Shown: in pieces, positions 6,888 to 14,483 of the stretch
How positions within the stretch are numbered: the stretch's first letter is position 1
Layout: every line of letters begins with the position of its first letter
Virus record (IMG/VR): IMGVR_UViG_3300029319_000029
Location: 1-64,000 of that record
From: a virus
Reading direction: 5' to 3' (one strand)
DNA: 64,000 nucleotides
Program-made: the position numbers and the translations under genes
Notes under the pieces: model-generated
Databases searched by the model: none
Seen by the model: the letters and a program-made list of their open reading frames with translations, nothing else
Told to the model about the DNA's origin: nothing

Positions 6888-7169
6888 ATGGATAAGGTAA
6901 AAGAAAAAATAAAAAAAGGGTTTGACCCACAAATAGATATATTGCATGGTGGGGATGGTTTACCAGATTGGATGCAATATACGATTACCATTATGATGTT
7001 CGCAACTTTAGGTGGAGTGTTGTGGTTACTATTTCATCCAGTTTTAGATTTAGATGAAACCCATAGAGATTTATTAAATATATTATTAGGTAGCTTTATC
7101 GCATCATTTGGAAAAGTTATTGATTTTTGGTTTAAGCATGATAAGAAAAAAACTAACACGAATACTTAG
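6888..7169 (+). CDS. holin-like membrane protein
   Basis: An upstream ATG at 6837 is possible, but ATG 6888 is preceded by GGAG and gives 93 aa. Two membrane spans (about 28-49 and 62-80) lie between a charged N-terminus and a Lys/Thr-rich tail, resembling small class II-type holins. It sits directly before the endolysin gene, which supports a role in making the membrane lesion for lysis. The holin call rests on topology and neighbourhood only. Confidence 0.6.
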   Translation: MDKVKEKIKKGFDPQIDILHGGDGLPDWMQYTITIMMFATLGGVLWLLFHPVLDLDETHRDLLNILLGSFIASFGKVIDFWFKHDKKKTNTNT

Positions 7170-7200
7170 TTTTTTATTATCATTAGTAAGGAGTAATTTT

Positions 7201-7698
7201 ATGAAAGTAGAAAAAACATTAACAACATTTGATGAGATTATACAAATCACATTAGACCACGAAGGTGGGTATGTTCACGACCCAAAAGATTTAGGTGGTG
7301 AAACTAATTATGGAATAGCTAAAAGATTTTATCCCGATGTTGATATTAAGAACTTAACAGAAGAAGGCGCTAAGGAAATTTATAAAAAAGATTATTGGGA
7401 TAAAAATAAAGTAGACCAATTACCTGACGACTTAAAACACATCTTCTTTGATATGTGCGTAAATCAGGGTAGGGGAACTGCTGTAAAAATATTACAGCGA
7501 GCAATCAATGGTAAGGGAGGTGATTTAACCGTTGATGGTGGATTCGGGCCAGGAACAAAAGCGGCTTTAGAAAAATATAAACCATCCACCGATAGAGTTC
7601 GTTGTTATAGGCTTAAACATTATTATGATTTAGTTAATAAAAAGCCAGAGCAAGAAAGATTTATTTATGGTTGGTATAGGAGAGCTTTATCAGTTTAA
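7201..7698 (+). CDS. GH108 family endolysin (N-acetylmuramidase)
   Basis: ATG 7201 has GGAG upstream and is chosen over an earlier ATG inside the holin-like gene; 165 aa. ITLDHEGGYVHDPKDLGG with catalytic Glu21, then ETNYGIAKR, KKDYWDKNKVDQLP and a C-terminal DGGFGPGTKAALEKYK peptidoglycan-binding-type segment are typical of glycosyl hydrolase 108 enzymes. It would cut the glycan strands of the host wall at the end of infection. No signal peptide, so export depends on a holin. Confidence 0.9.
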   Translation: MKVEKTLTTFDEIIQITLDHEGGYVHDPKDLGGETNYGIAKRFYPDVDIKNLTEEGAKEIYKKDYWDKNKVDQLPDDLKHIFFDMCVNQGRGTAVKILQRAINGKGGDLTVDGGFGPGTKAALEKYKPSTDRVRCYRLKHYYDLVNKKPEQERFIYGWYRRALSV

Positions 7699-7710
7699 AT
7701 AAAGATTGTT

Positions 7711-8166
7711 ATGAAAGAAGTTGAAAGGGGTGCGGGTATTATTACCTACACCTTATTGAATGGAAATAAACCACTATTCTTAATACTTAAAGGTGGTGCT
7801 ACAATTTGGGGATTTCCAAAAGGACATATAGAGGACGGAGAACTTCCGTTACAGGCTGCTAAAAGAGAAACCTATGAGGAGACAGGTATAAATCCATCAT
7901 TCTTACATAGTGATTGGAAAGTGGTGGATAGGTTTATGGTTCGTAAAAATTTAACAACAGGTAAGGTATACAAAATACCTAAGTTAAAATTTGTTACTTA
8001 CTTCTTAGGAAGAACAAATAATCTAAAGGTTAAGTTATCAGATGAACACACAGATTATAGGTGGGTTCCATATAGTGTAGCCAGAAATATGTTGAGATTC
8101 AATAAAGACCTTTTGGAAAATGTTATGAGTTATTTAAAATTATATTACAAAGAAATAGAGGCGTAA
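7711..8166 (+). CDS. Nudix hydrolase
   Basis: 151 aa with a complete Nudix box (GHIEDGEL...RETYEETGI) matching GX5EX7REUXEEXGU. The N-terminal ERGAGIITYTLLNG and WGFPKGHIEDGE segments resemble the diadenosine-polyphosphate (NUDT2/MutT-like) branch. It would hydrolyse a nucleoside diphosphate linked to another group; substrate not determined. The final A of its stop is the first base of the next start (TAATG). Confidence 0.88.
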   Translation: MKEVERGAGIITYTLLNGNKPLFLILKGGATIWGFPKGHIEDGELPLQAAKRETYEETGINPSFLHSDWKVVDRFMVRKNLTTGKVYKIPKLKFVTYFLGRTNNLKVKLSDEHTDYRWVPYSVARNMLRFNKDLLENVMSYLKLYYKEIEA

Positions 8167-8387
8167 TGTTTGAAAGAGAACAGAAAAAATTAGTGAAACA
8201 TTTTGATGGTATAAGTGCTGTCATACAAGAATTAAGAGTTATATTAGATGAGTTATATATGAATGAAAAACTTGAGGATGACCATAATCCGGCTTATTCT
8301 AAAGTCATAAATTCACTTGACAAACTCTACATAATAAGAAGAGATTTTGAAGAATTAAGAGATAAGGTTAGGAGAAATGATGTTTGA
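8166..8387 (+). CDS. 73-aa helical protein of unknown function
   Basis: Its ATG overlaps the last base of the Nudix stop. The product is charged and almost wholly helical, with heptad-like repeats (ISAVIQELRVILDELY...LDKLYIIRRDFEELRDKV), probably a small coiled coil. No family assigned. Confidence 0.6.
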   Translation: MFEREQKKLVKHFDGISAVIQELRVILDELYMNEKLEDDHNPAYSKVINSLDKLYIIRRDFEELRDKVRRNDV

Positions 8388-8457
8388 ATTTATGGTGGTT
8401 TCGTTACTAATTTACATAGCTATTAAAATGACGGATAATAACAGACCGAGGTTTTAA
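8380..8457 (+). CDS. 25-aa membrane microprotein
   Basis: ATG 8380 is preceded by GGAG and overlaps the previous stop; TAA at 8455-8457 overlaps the next ATG (TAATG). One hydrophobic segment (FMVVSLLIYIAI) is followed by a short basic tail. The ribosome site and both overlaps support translation despite the small size. Confidence 0.45.
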   Translation: MFEFMVVSLLIYIAIKMTDNNRPRF

Positions 8458-8606
8458 TGAACGATGTGTTACATTTTTTAAAACATTTAGTAGGATTGTG
8501 TGGAGAGTATTCCCACCCAAGTTTAATTTTGACTGGTGGAGTTTTTATTACGACGTTAAGTTTGTATTGGAAAAAAATAATTGATTACACAAAAGACTTT
8601 TTTTAA
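8457..8606 (+). CDS. 49-aa single-span membrane protein
   Basis: Starts in the TAATG overlap and ends in another TAATG overlap at 8604-8608. One hydrophobic segment (LILTGGVFITTLSLYW) is flanked by a polar N-terminus and a KKIIDYTKDFF tail. Function unknown. Confidence 0.5.
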   Translation: MNDVLHFLKHLVGLCGEYSHPSLILTGGVFITTLSLYWKKIIDYTKDFF

Positions 8607-8824
8607 TGGATTGGTTCGTTAAAGACGATGCCCCAAAAGAAGTTAAAATAGCCTTAGAGGCTTTTTTAGAACAATCACGTATAATCGTTGAATATGATTT
8701 AGATAACATGCCCGCAGAATATATGATAAATTTATTTAGAGCTATATCTAAATATCCACAATACGATTATTTGGTTGATGAGATTTTAGCTATTATAATT
8801 TCAGAGTTAGGAGAAACAGTATGA
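8606..8824 (+). CDS. 72-aa acidic protein of unknown function
   Basis: Translationally coupled on both sides. It is acidic and helical (KEVKIALEAFLEQSRIIVEYDL...YLVDEILAIIISELGE) with no recognised domain. Confidence 0.6.
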   Translation: MDWFVKDDAPKEVKIALEAFLEQSRIIVEYDLDNMPAEYMINLFRAISKYPQYDYLVDEILAIIISELGETV

Positions 8825-9111
8825 GTAAATATAAATCGAAAGATGGTATAGAATTAAGTCTTAGCGCGGACAATTCTACCAATAACCTTATAAAAGAGGT
8901 GGTCACCGAAGCTATTAAGATGGGTGATAAACAAAGATATTGGAGTTCACAATGGAGAGACATAAGAAATTTTCTAATTGAAAATTTTGATATTATGGCA
9001 CCACCTTATGGTAAAAGCGGAACCGTCAATAAGAGGAATAATCCTTATCCGTCATTGGAGATGCCGTGGGATGAATTTGAGAAAAACCTCAATCCAGAAA
9101 AGAATCTTTGA
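8821..9111 (+). CDS. 96-aa protein of unknown function
   Basis: ATG overlaps the previous stop; AGGAG lies about ten bases upstream. It has an N-terminal strand-rich part (KSKDGIELSLSADNST) and a Trp-rich centre (RYWSSQWRDIRNFLIENF). No family recognised. It ends just before the ATATTTAT motif that precedes the ASCH gene. Confidence 0.6.
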   Translation: MSKYKSKDGIELSLSADNSTNNLIKEVVTEAIKMGDKQRYWSSQWRDIRNFLIENFDIMAPPYGKSGTVNKRNNPYPSLEMPWDEFEKNLNPEKNL

Positions 9112-9120
9112 TATTTATCT

Positions 9121-9381
9121 ATGAATGATGTTTTACATTTGATATTGATGAAAGACCCTTTTGATAGAATACTAAGTGGAGTTAAGAGAATAGAATATCG
9201 TGATAAGACAGATTATTGGAAAACTCGCTTAGAAAATAAAAAGTTTGATAAAATACATTTTAGAAATGGTTATCAGAAGGACGCTAGGCAAATGATAGTC
9301 GAACATAAAGGTATGGATATCACTAATCAATATGAAATCAAACTTGGTAAAATTTTAAAAACGGAGAATATAAATGAGTAA
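9121..9381 (+). CDS. ASCH-domain-like protein
   Basis: 86 aa. HLILMKDPFDRILSGVKRIEYRDKT (two adjacent parts) is the ASCH signature: a hydrophobic strand, then a Lys/Gly turn and IEYR. A later FDKIHFRNGY strand completes the small barrel. ASCH proteins bind RNA or modified nucleosides, and some are amidohydrolases. No Shine-Dalgarno is visible and an ATATTTAT motif ends three bases before the ATG, so the message may be leaderless. Confidence 0.65.
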   Translation: MNDVLHLILMKDPFDRILSGVKRIEYRDKTDYWKTRLENKKFDKIHFRNGYQKDARQMIVEHKGMDITNQYEIKLGKILKTENINE

Positions 9382-9868
9382 GAAATTAAATGTCAGAGAG
9401 TATCAAGCAGAATTAATCAAAGTTGTAGATGGTGATACAATTGATTGTTATATTGATTTAGGTTTCAATATCAAAATTAAAAAAAGAGTTAGATATATGG
9501 GTATCGATACTTGGGAGAGTAGAACAAGAGATTTAGCTGAAAAAGAAAAAGGTTTGGCTGCTAAAGCAAGAAATAAAGAATTGTTAGAAAGCGGTGTGTT
9601 TAAATTGAAATCTTTTGGTACAGGTAAGTTTGGTAGAGTTTTAGGTGAAGTCTTTGTCTCACCTGATTATGTTGGGGAACATATTATTGAATGTATTAAT
9701 AGTGTTGACAATGATATCGATTTATCAATAGATGGATGGGTAAGCGTTAATGACATATTAATTGAAGAGGGACATGCGTATGATTATGATGGTGGAAAGA
9801 AAAAAGATTTCAAAGCTGAAATAAAAGACGAAAAAGAAAAAAGTGAAAATAATGTAAAGGATGTATGA
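9374..9868 (+). CDS. staphylococcal-nuclease-like protein
   Basis: 164 aa. ELIKVVDGDTIDCYIDLGF, RYMGIDTWE and FGTGKFGRVLGEVFV give the order of the SNase (thermonuclease) OB-fold, including the DGDT metal motif. It ends in an acidic/Lys-rich tail. No signal peptide, so it acts inside the cell, perhaps in host DNA or RNA breakdown. It overlaps the ASCH gene by eight bases. Confidence 0.85.
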   Translation: MSKKLNVREYQAELIKVVDGDTIDCYIDLGFNIKIKKRVRYMGIDTWESRTRDLAEKEKGLAAKARNKELLESGVFKLKSFGTGKFGRVLGEVFVSPDYVGEHIIECINSVDNDIDLSIDGWVSVNDILIEEGHAYDYDGGKKKDFKAEIKDEKEKSENNVKDV

Positions 9869-10083
9869 TGGAAGTAGTCGTAGCAAAAAGAAAACCGCCA
9901 GGTGATAAATGGGAATTTGATGGAAACATTATAGATAATTTGACCGATACACTTAATAAGATTTTTCTTAAAAGAAACGTATCAACATTTGTGGTAAAAG
10001 CAAGAGAGGGAGAGATATGTATTGATGATGGAGTTCCTATTATCGAACCAACCAAACCCTTAGATTTATATGGAGAAAATTGA
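9865..10083 (+). CDS. 72-aa protein of unknown function
   Basis: Starts in an ATGATG overlapping the SNase stop; either ATG could serve. It has a basic N-terminus (VVVAKRKPPGDKWEF) and a REGEICIDDGVPIIEP strand region. No family recognised. Confidence 0.55.
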   Translation: MMEVVVAKRKPPGDKWEFDGNIIDNLTDTLNKIFLKRNVSTFVVKAREGEICIDDGVPIIEPTKPLDLYGEN

Positions 10084-10085
10084 TA

Positions 10086-10667
10086 ATGAATAGTTTTTTG
10101 AGTGGACTTATTTTATTCAGTAGTTTTTCAATGAGAACACCAAATGATGTTGAGGTTGTCAAAGACGATTATGAAATATCAATTGGTTTTAAAACTGATA
10201 AGTTATATGCCAAAAGAGATTGGGAAAGAGAGCGTGGTGAAAAATATATTGATGAAGAGTTTTGGTTTATATTTGAACCTAAAAAAATACCATTGTATAT
10301 GAAACCAGCGCACGTCAATAAGTCATCTCGAAATCTTAAATACTCTAAGTTAGATACGAGATTTAAAAAAAGTATCTTTAGTTTAGGACACACCGCTTTA
10401 GTGGCAGAGGATAAAACAGAGCAGGGATTATCTTTAGGTGTGCAATATAAAAAACAAATTAATGGCAGTCTATCTTTTGAATCAAAATTCGATGCTTACT
10501 ATTTTAGAGATGAGATAATGAATCAACAAAGATTTGACATTGAGGAATACTTATCTCTCAATTATAAGATATCGGAGAAATTGACATTATCTAATATCTT
10601 AGATTACAATGATGTTAAAGGCGTTAAACATTACAAATTTAAAATTGGCATTGAATATAAATTATGA
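10086..10667 (+). CDS. probable exported beta-barrel-like protein
   Basis: ATG 10086 has GGAG about ten bases upstream (a TTG at 10080 is an alternative); 193 aa. The N-terminus is hydrophobic (MNSFLSGLILFSSFS), like a short signal peptide. The rest is a series of alternating strands (LSLGVQYKKQING, LSFESKFDAYYF, LTLSNILDYND, YKFKIGIEYKL) ending in an aromatic/hydrophobic strand with a C-terminal Leu, as in outer-membrane barrels. It may alter the host surface during infection. The family is not recognised. Confidence 0.5.
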   Translation: MNSFLSGLILFSSFSMRTPNDVEVVKDDYEISIGFKTDKLYAKRDWERERGEKYIDEEFWFIFEPKKIPLYMKPAHVNKSSRNLKYSKLDTRFKKSIFSLGHTALVAEDKTEQGLSLGVQYKKQINGSLSFESKFDAYYFRDEIMNQQRFDIEEYLSLNYKISEKLTLSNILDYNDVKGVKHYKFKIGIEYKL

Positions 10668-10981
10668 GTTTTATAATTAAATTAATTTATCCATTTTTAG
10701 TTATAAAAGAAACAATAAAAATATTTTTCCAAACTTTAAGGTTTAGAAAAAAATTAAATAAGACAACAAAAGTCTTAGATAGCGTTATGATTCGCACATC
10801 TCATAACAAAATAACTTTAATATGTAATAACGAAAAGCAGGTGGATAGGGTTAACAAAATATTCAGTAAAAAAAATTCAAAAACTTTTCTAACAAACTAC
10901 GAAGAGTGGGATGAGGATAAAGATAAAAAATTTATTTTAACTTACGAAATTATGAATGAACAAAAACCTATGATTAACTAA
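10664..10981 (+). CDS. 105-aa basic protein of unknown function
   Basis: It overlaps the previous stop. The N-terminus is hydrophobic/amphipathic (FIIKLIYPFLVIKETIKIFF), followed by a basic region and an acidic turn (YEEWDEDKDKK). It could be membrane-associated. It is the last gene before the 500-base gene-free region. Confidence 0.55.
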   Translation: MSFIIKLIYPFLVIKETIKIFFQTLRFRKKLNKTTKVLDSVMIRTSHNKITLICNNEKQVDRVNKIFSKKNSKTFLTNYEEWDEDKDKKFILTYEIMNEQKPMIN

Positions 10982-10999
10982 AAAAAATAAAAATGTATT

Positions 11000-11027
11000 T
11001 TGAGATTTTTCTCGATATATATATAAT
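11000..11027 (+). promoter_or_regulatory. sigma-70-like promoter before the gene-free region
   Basis: TTGAGA (11000-11005), a 16-base spacer and a perfect TATAAT (11022-11027). A transcript would start near 11034, at the left edge of the structured region. It lacks the A-tract and GGTATGA parts of the repeated cassette, so it is a different promoter. Confidence 0.55.
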
Positions 11028-11033
11028 GTTTTT

Positions 11034-11440
11034 TGACAATTTGGAATTTTGAAAAGTACGAAGAGTAATTAACTTCGTATGGGATTGGCTGAACAATGGG
11101 TAACCTTTAGAAGCCCATAAGGCAATCCGCTCCAAGACTTGTGGTGAGTTGGTATTCGGCTAAATGTTGACAATACCCTACGATAGTAGTTGGAGAAGGT
11201 ACTTTCAGAATAAATAAAGAAGCGATTCTTTAGACCTTGTTATGGGTAAGGGTAAAACTGAAATCCCATCTTGTGGCTGAATCAATCTAAACTCAGAGAG
11301 ATAAAGCAATACTACAGAGGTTATACTCACTTTGACGTGGACTAACCATTCATAAGGAGAATCATCGTAACTGATGGGTAGTAGGTACAAGGGCAAATAA
11401 AATCTGAGCGGAAAGTTGTTGGTAATCGCTAACCCAACAT
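11034..11440 (+). ncRNA. candidate large structured RNA, about 400 nt
   Basis: No gene on the + strand between 10981 and 11501, yet the stretch is less A+T-rich than its surroundings and full of stems. TACGAAG/CTTCGTA at 11057-11079. GGATTG (11082-11087) pairs with CAATCC (11123-11128) around ATGGG/CCCAT (11096-11118). CTCCAA (11130-11135) pairs with TTGGAG (11190-11195) around GGTATT/AATACC (11151-11177). AAGGT/ACCTT (11196-11238) encloses a perfect 7-bp stem at 11215-11232 capped by a GCGA (GNRA) tetraloop. ATGGG/CCCAT at 11242-11269, GGTTA/TAACC at 11319-11347 and GTTGG/CCAAC at 11418-11438 follow. ATGGGTA occurs three times. It does not look like tmRNA or RNase P RNA. Function unknown. 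Confidence 0.6.
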
Positions 11441-11465
11441 CCCCTAAAATTTCAAAAAAAAAAGC

Positions 11466-11495
11466 TTGACAAATACAGGTTATATTTCGTATATT
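11466..11495 (+). promoter_or_regulatory. sigma-70-like promoter, cassette copy 4
   Basis: TTGACA (11466-11471), an 18-base spacer and TATATT (11490-11495), preceded by AAAAAAAAAAGC. The expected start point is at about 11501-11503, so the next gene's ATG (11501) lies at or just before the start of the message. Confidence 0.8.
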
Positions 11496-11500
11496 AACGT

Positions 11501-12025
11501 ATGAATAAATGTAAAAAATGTAACGTTCAGTTAGAAGACCAAAGAGCACATTTAGGTTATACAGAATGTTTAGATTGTAGTGAGGTGGAGGCTTATTCTG
11601 CTCACACAGTTTATCCTCACAAAACAGGTGGTTATGTACAACCCGTTTCTAAAACCACATCCAATAATCTCAAACGCATAGATAGACGTAGTGTTGGCAC
11701 AACGCGAAAAGGTAAAGGTATTTACGTTGATAATAGTTGGGATAGGTGGTTGGATAAATATTACGAAAATCTATATAACCCAAAACCAAAAAAAGTATTT
11801 GTGGACACACCATCCACTCTTAAGCATATAGATTATGATACCCTTTTTAACAAAGCTATTATTCACTATAAGGAGAATGGTTATCAGCTTACTATGGATT
11901 GGTTAAAGAGTTTATTTAATGAAGACAAAATATCATTAGGTAATAAATCTAAGATAGTCAATGAAATAAACAATTGGGAGGTGTTACCAAAAAGGTTAAG
12001 AAAATGGGCGATGAAGATAGATTAG
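11501..12025 (+). CDS. zinc-finger protein of unknown function
   Basis: 174 aa. The N-terminus MNKCKKC and a CLDC about 20 residues later give a four-Cys zinc site. The rest is Lys/Tyr-rich with KPKKVFVDTPSTLKHIDYD and a helical C-terminus. The zinc site begins at residue 4, so ATG 11501 must be the true start. It lies on the predicted transcription start, so this gene is probably translated from a leaderless message. It overlaps the Mom-like gene by 22 bases. Confidence 0.65.
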   Translation: MNKCKKCNVQLEDQRAHLGYTECLDCSEVEAYSAHTVYPHKTGGYVQPVSKTTSNNLKRIDRRSVGTTRKGKGIYVDNSWDRWLDKYYENLYNPKPKKVFVDTPSTLKHIDYDTLFNKAIIHYKENGYQLTMDWLKSLFNEDKISLGNKSKIVNEINNWEVLPKRLRKWAMKID

Positions 12026-12756
12026 ATATATCAAAGTTATCGATTAGAGAGATAGACAGAAAGATAGCTAAAGACATGATTGTTAAAAATCATTACTCTC
12101 ACCGATGGACTAAGGTTAGTGTAGCTTTAGGTTTATTTTATTCTGATGGTTCTAGCCATAAGTTCTTCGATGAGCCAGATGAAAAACTCATAGGAACTAT
12201 ATGTTATGGTGACCCAATCGGCAGACATTCCGGCGCGTCAATATCAACTGAGATACCAAGAGAGAATGCATATGAGTTAGTAAGATTATTTATACACGAT
12301 GGATATGGTAATAACATCGAATCATATTTAATCGGTAAAAGTTTTAAATGGTTAAAAGAAAACAAACCAAATATAAAAGGATTGATATCTTATGCAGACC
12401 CACAAGAGGGACACGTCGGAACAATCTATCAGGCCACCAATTGGATTTATCAAGGTAATAGAATTAGACCAAATGATAGTTGGTTATTTAAATGGGAAGA
12501 GGATGGTGAGTGGCAACATGGCAGAACAATCTTTCCATATTATGGAACTAACGATATAGAAAAGTTACGTGGTTTAGTTCCTAAAGATTTTTGGGTCAAA
12601 AAAGAATTACGAAAGCACAGATATGTTTATCTGTTAGGTAGTAAATCTGAAATAAGAAAAGCACGTAAAGGTTTAAAACATCCTCAACTTAGGTATCCAA
12701 AGACAAGCGATATAGAGGACGTAGAAATAAAAAAAATAGAGGTTACTAAAAACTAA
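12004..12756 (+). CDS. Mom-like DNA adenine modification enzyme (GNAT fold)
   Basis: 250 aa from ATG 12004 (AAGG upstream); the open frame extends to a TTG at 11974. Early IVKNHYSHRW, then LIGTICYGDPIGRH, ELVRLFIHDGYG and the block LISYADPQEGHVGTIYQATN and NWIYQG match the Mom family of phage proteins. Mu Mom is about 231 aa. Mom uses a GNAT-like fold to convert adenine in phage DNA to N6-carbamoylmethyl-adenine and so blocks host restriction. The gene overlaps a zinc-finger gene and is followed by a polymerase-like gene. Identity is by motif only. Confidence 0.75.
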   Translation: MGDEDRLDISKLSIREIDRKIAKDMIVKNHYSHRWTKVSVALGLFYSDGSSHKFFDEPDEKLIGTICYGDPIGRHSGASISTEIPRENAYELVRLFIHDGYGNNIESYLIGKSFKWLKENKPNIKGLISYADPQEGHVGTIYQATNWIYQGNRIRPNDSWLFKWEEDGEWQHGRTIFPYYGTNDIEKLRGLVPKDFWVKKELRKHRYVYLLGSKSEIRKARKGLKHPQLRYPKTSDIEDVEIKKIEVTKN

Positions 12757-12776
12757 TTTGATATTTATAAGTAACT

Positions 12777-14483
12777 ATGGTTACAAACAAAGACTTACAT
12801 ATAAATTTAATTTCAAAAAAATATCCGCAAAATATACAGAATCTAATTAAAAGATTTAGACGACCTTATCCATCAGATATGGAATATATAAGAAGATTGG
12901 ATAAGGAATATAAAATAATTCGTGACAAAGGTTTTGTGGATACGTTTCAACGTGTATCCGATATTATAGATTTAATAAAAGAAAAAAATATACCTCACGT
13001 TTTACGTGGTTCAGCTGCATCATCACTCGTATGTTATCAGCTTGGTATATCAGATATAGACCCAATAAAAGAAAAGATACCATTGACAAGATTTATGAAT
13101 CTATGTAGGGATACACAACCTGATATCGATTTAGATGTTCCACATTGGATTAGAGATTTGTTAATTGATGAGTTTCACGAAAAACATCCAAACAAAGTTG
13201 CACGTATTTCTAATAAAGTGATGTATAAACCAAAGTCAGCTATGAGGGAAGCGATAAGAAAATTCGGTCACCGAAAGTTTCTACCAAAACGATATGATAT
13301 AAATAAAATTTTTCCTGACCCTTATGTTAGGAAGAATGTAAAAAACTATGCTAAATCTTTATTAGGTAAACAAAGGCAATGGAGCTTACATTGTGGTGGT
13401 CTAATTGTTTTCAATGACAAAGTTCCACAGGACCTATGGTTACAAAAAGAAAGAAAACAAATAGTATTGGATAAGTATGATGTTGAGGAACAGAATTTAA
13501 TCAAAATAGATTTATTATGTAATCGTGGATTGTCACAGTTATGGGAGCTCTCAGATAAACCTGTTAGTGAGTATCCACAAGATGATAAGTTGGCATCAGA
13601 AGTTTTATGTAGAGGTGAGGTGTTAGGATTGACACAAAGTGAATCACGTACTATGAGAAAGACGGTGTTGGCTTTACAACCAAAGAACGTTTACGATATG
13701 GCTCTGGCTCTGGCTCTAATCAGACCAGCCGCAGCTGATGGTGGTAGGAAAGCAGCTTACTTTAGAAGTGGTGGTAAAGGTAAAAGACAAATCATAACCG
13801 ACGAGGATGCGATAGAATATATTTCAGATAGTATCGGTTGTAGTATGGACTTCGCTGATAAATACAGAAGAGGTTTTAGTAAACAGATTCCAAGTGTGAT
13901 GAACGAGTTTTTATTTAGACTAAAGGATAAACGTGGTAACATAGAACAGGCCGATATCCTAAAAGAACTCAAACACTCACCGAAGTATTCTTATTGTAGA
14001 GGACACTCACTAAGTTATGGTCAGTTGGTATGGGCTTTAGCATATTGGAAAGCCAGAGACCCACAAAGATTTTGGAGAGCAACTTTAAAACATTGTAACT
14101 CCAGCTTCAGACGATGGGTGCATAAACGACAAAGTATTTTATCAGGAAATATAATCTACAATAAGATACAGGGAACACCAATGAAACAATTTGAAAAAAC
14201 TGGCTGGTGGGATAATGGTGATTTTTTATCTAATGACTTTGGATGTGATGAATCGCAAGGTGTTACATACTTTAATGGTGTTGTGGCTAACTCACGAACA
14301 ATCTATAGATATAAGAAAAAATTAATATTGATGAGCATAGGAGTTGGTAACAATCAATACAAAGATTTATTAATAGATAAAAAGATTTTTAGTGGTGGTA
14401 AACAATGGAAATTTATATCAGGTTGTGGGATAACTAAAAAACAATTTAATTCTGAATTTATAGAGGTTTCACATTTAATATGA
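12777..14483 (+). CDS. DNA polymerase III alpha-like protein without PHP domain
   Basis: 568 aa, half the length of bacterial DnaE. VLRGSAASSLVCYQLGISDI (palm, Arg77-Gly-Ser), QPDIDLDVPHW with Asp116/118/120, LHCGGLIVFNDKVP, IKIDLLCNRGL with Asp245, GLTQSESRTMRK, LALIRPAA and SYCRGHSLSYGQLVW correspond in order to the palm and finger parts of C-family polymerases. The N-terminal PHP domain and the C-terminal OB/tau-binding part are missing. The catalytic acids are kept, so it may still polymerise. An ATATTTATA motif lies eight bases before the ATG and no ribosome site is visible. Confidence 0.8.
   Translation: MVTNKDLHINLISKKYPQNIQNLIKRFRRPYPSDMEYIRRLDKEYKIIRDKGFVDTFQRVSDIIDLIKEKNIPHVLRGSAASSLVCYQLGISDIDPIKEKIPLTRFMNLCRDTQPDIDLDVPHWIRDLLIDEFHEKHPNKVARISNKVMYKPKSAMREAIRKFGHRKFLPKRYDINKIFPDPYVRKNVKNYAKSLLGKQRQWSLHCGGLIVFNDKVPQDLWLQKERKQIVLDKYDVEEQNLIKIDLLCNRGLSQLWELSDKPVSEYPQDDKLASEVLCRGEVLGLTQSESRTMRKTVLALQPKNVYDMALALALIRPAAADGGRKAAYFRSGGKGKRQIITDEDAIEYISDSIGCSMDFADKYRRGFSKQIPSVMNEFLFRLKDKRGNIEQADILKELKHSPKYSYCRGHSLSYGQLVWALAYWKARDPQRFWRATLKHCNSSFRRWVHKRQSILSGNIIYNKIQGTPMKQFEKTGWWDNGDFLSNDFGCDESQGVTYFNGVVANSRTIYRYKKKLILMSIGVGNNQYKDLLIDKKIFSGGKQWKFISGCGITKKQFNSEFIEVSHLI

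Noticed and set aside
11205-11549. 114-aa open frame on the minus strand across the gene-free region
   Set aside because: Odd composition, no ribosome site, and it runs through the promoter and the start of the zinc-finger gene; the stems on this stretch explain the sequence better.
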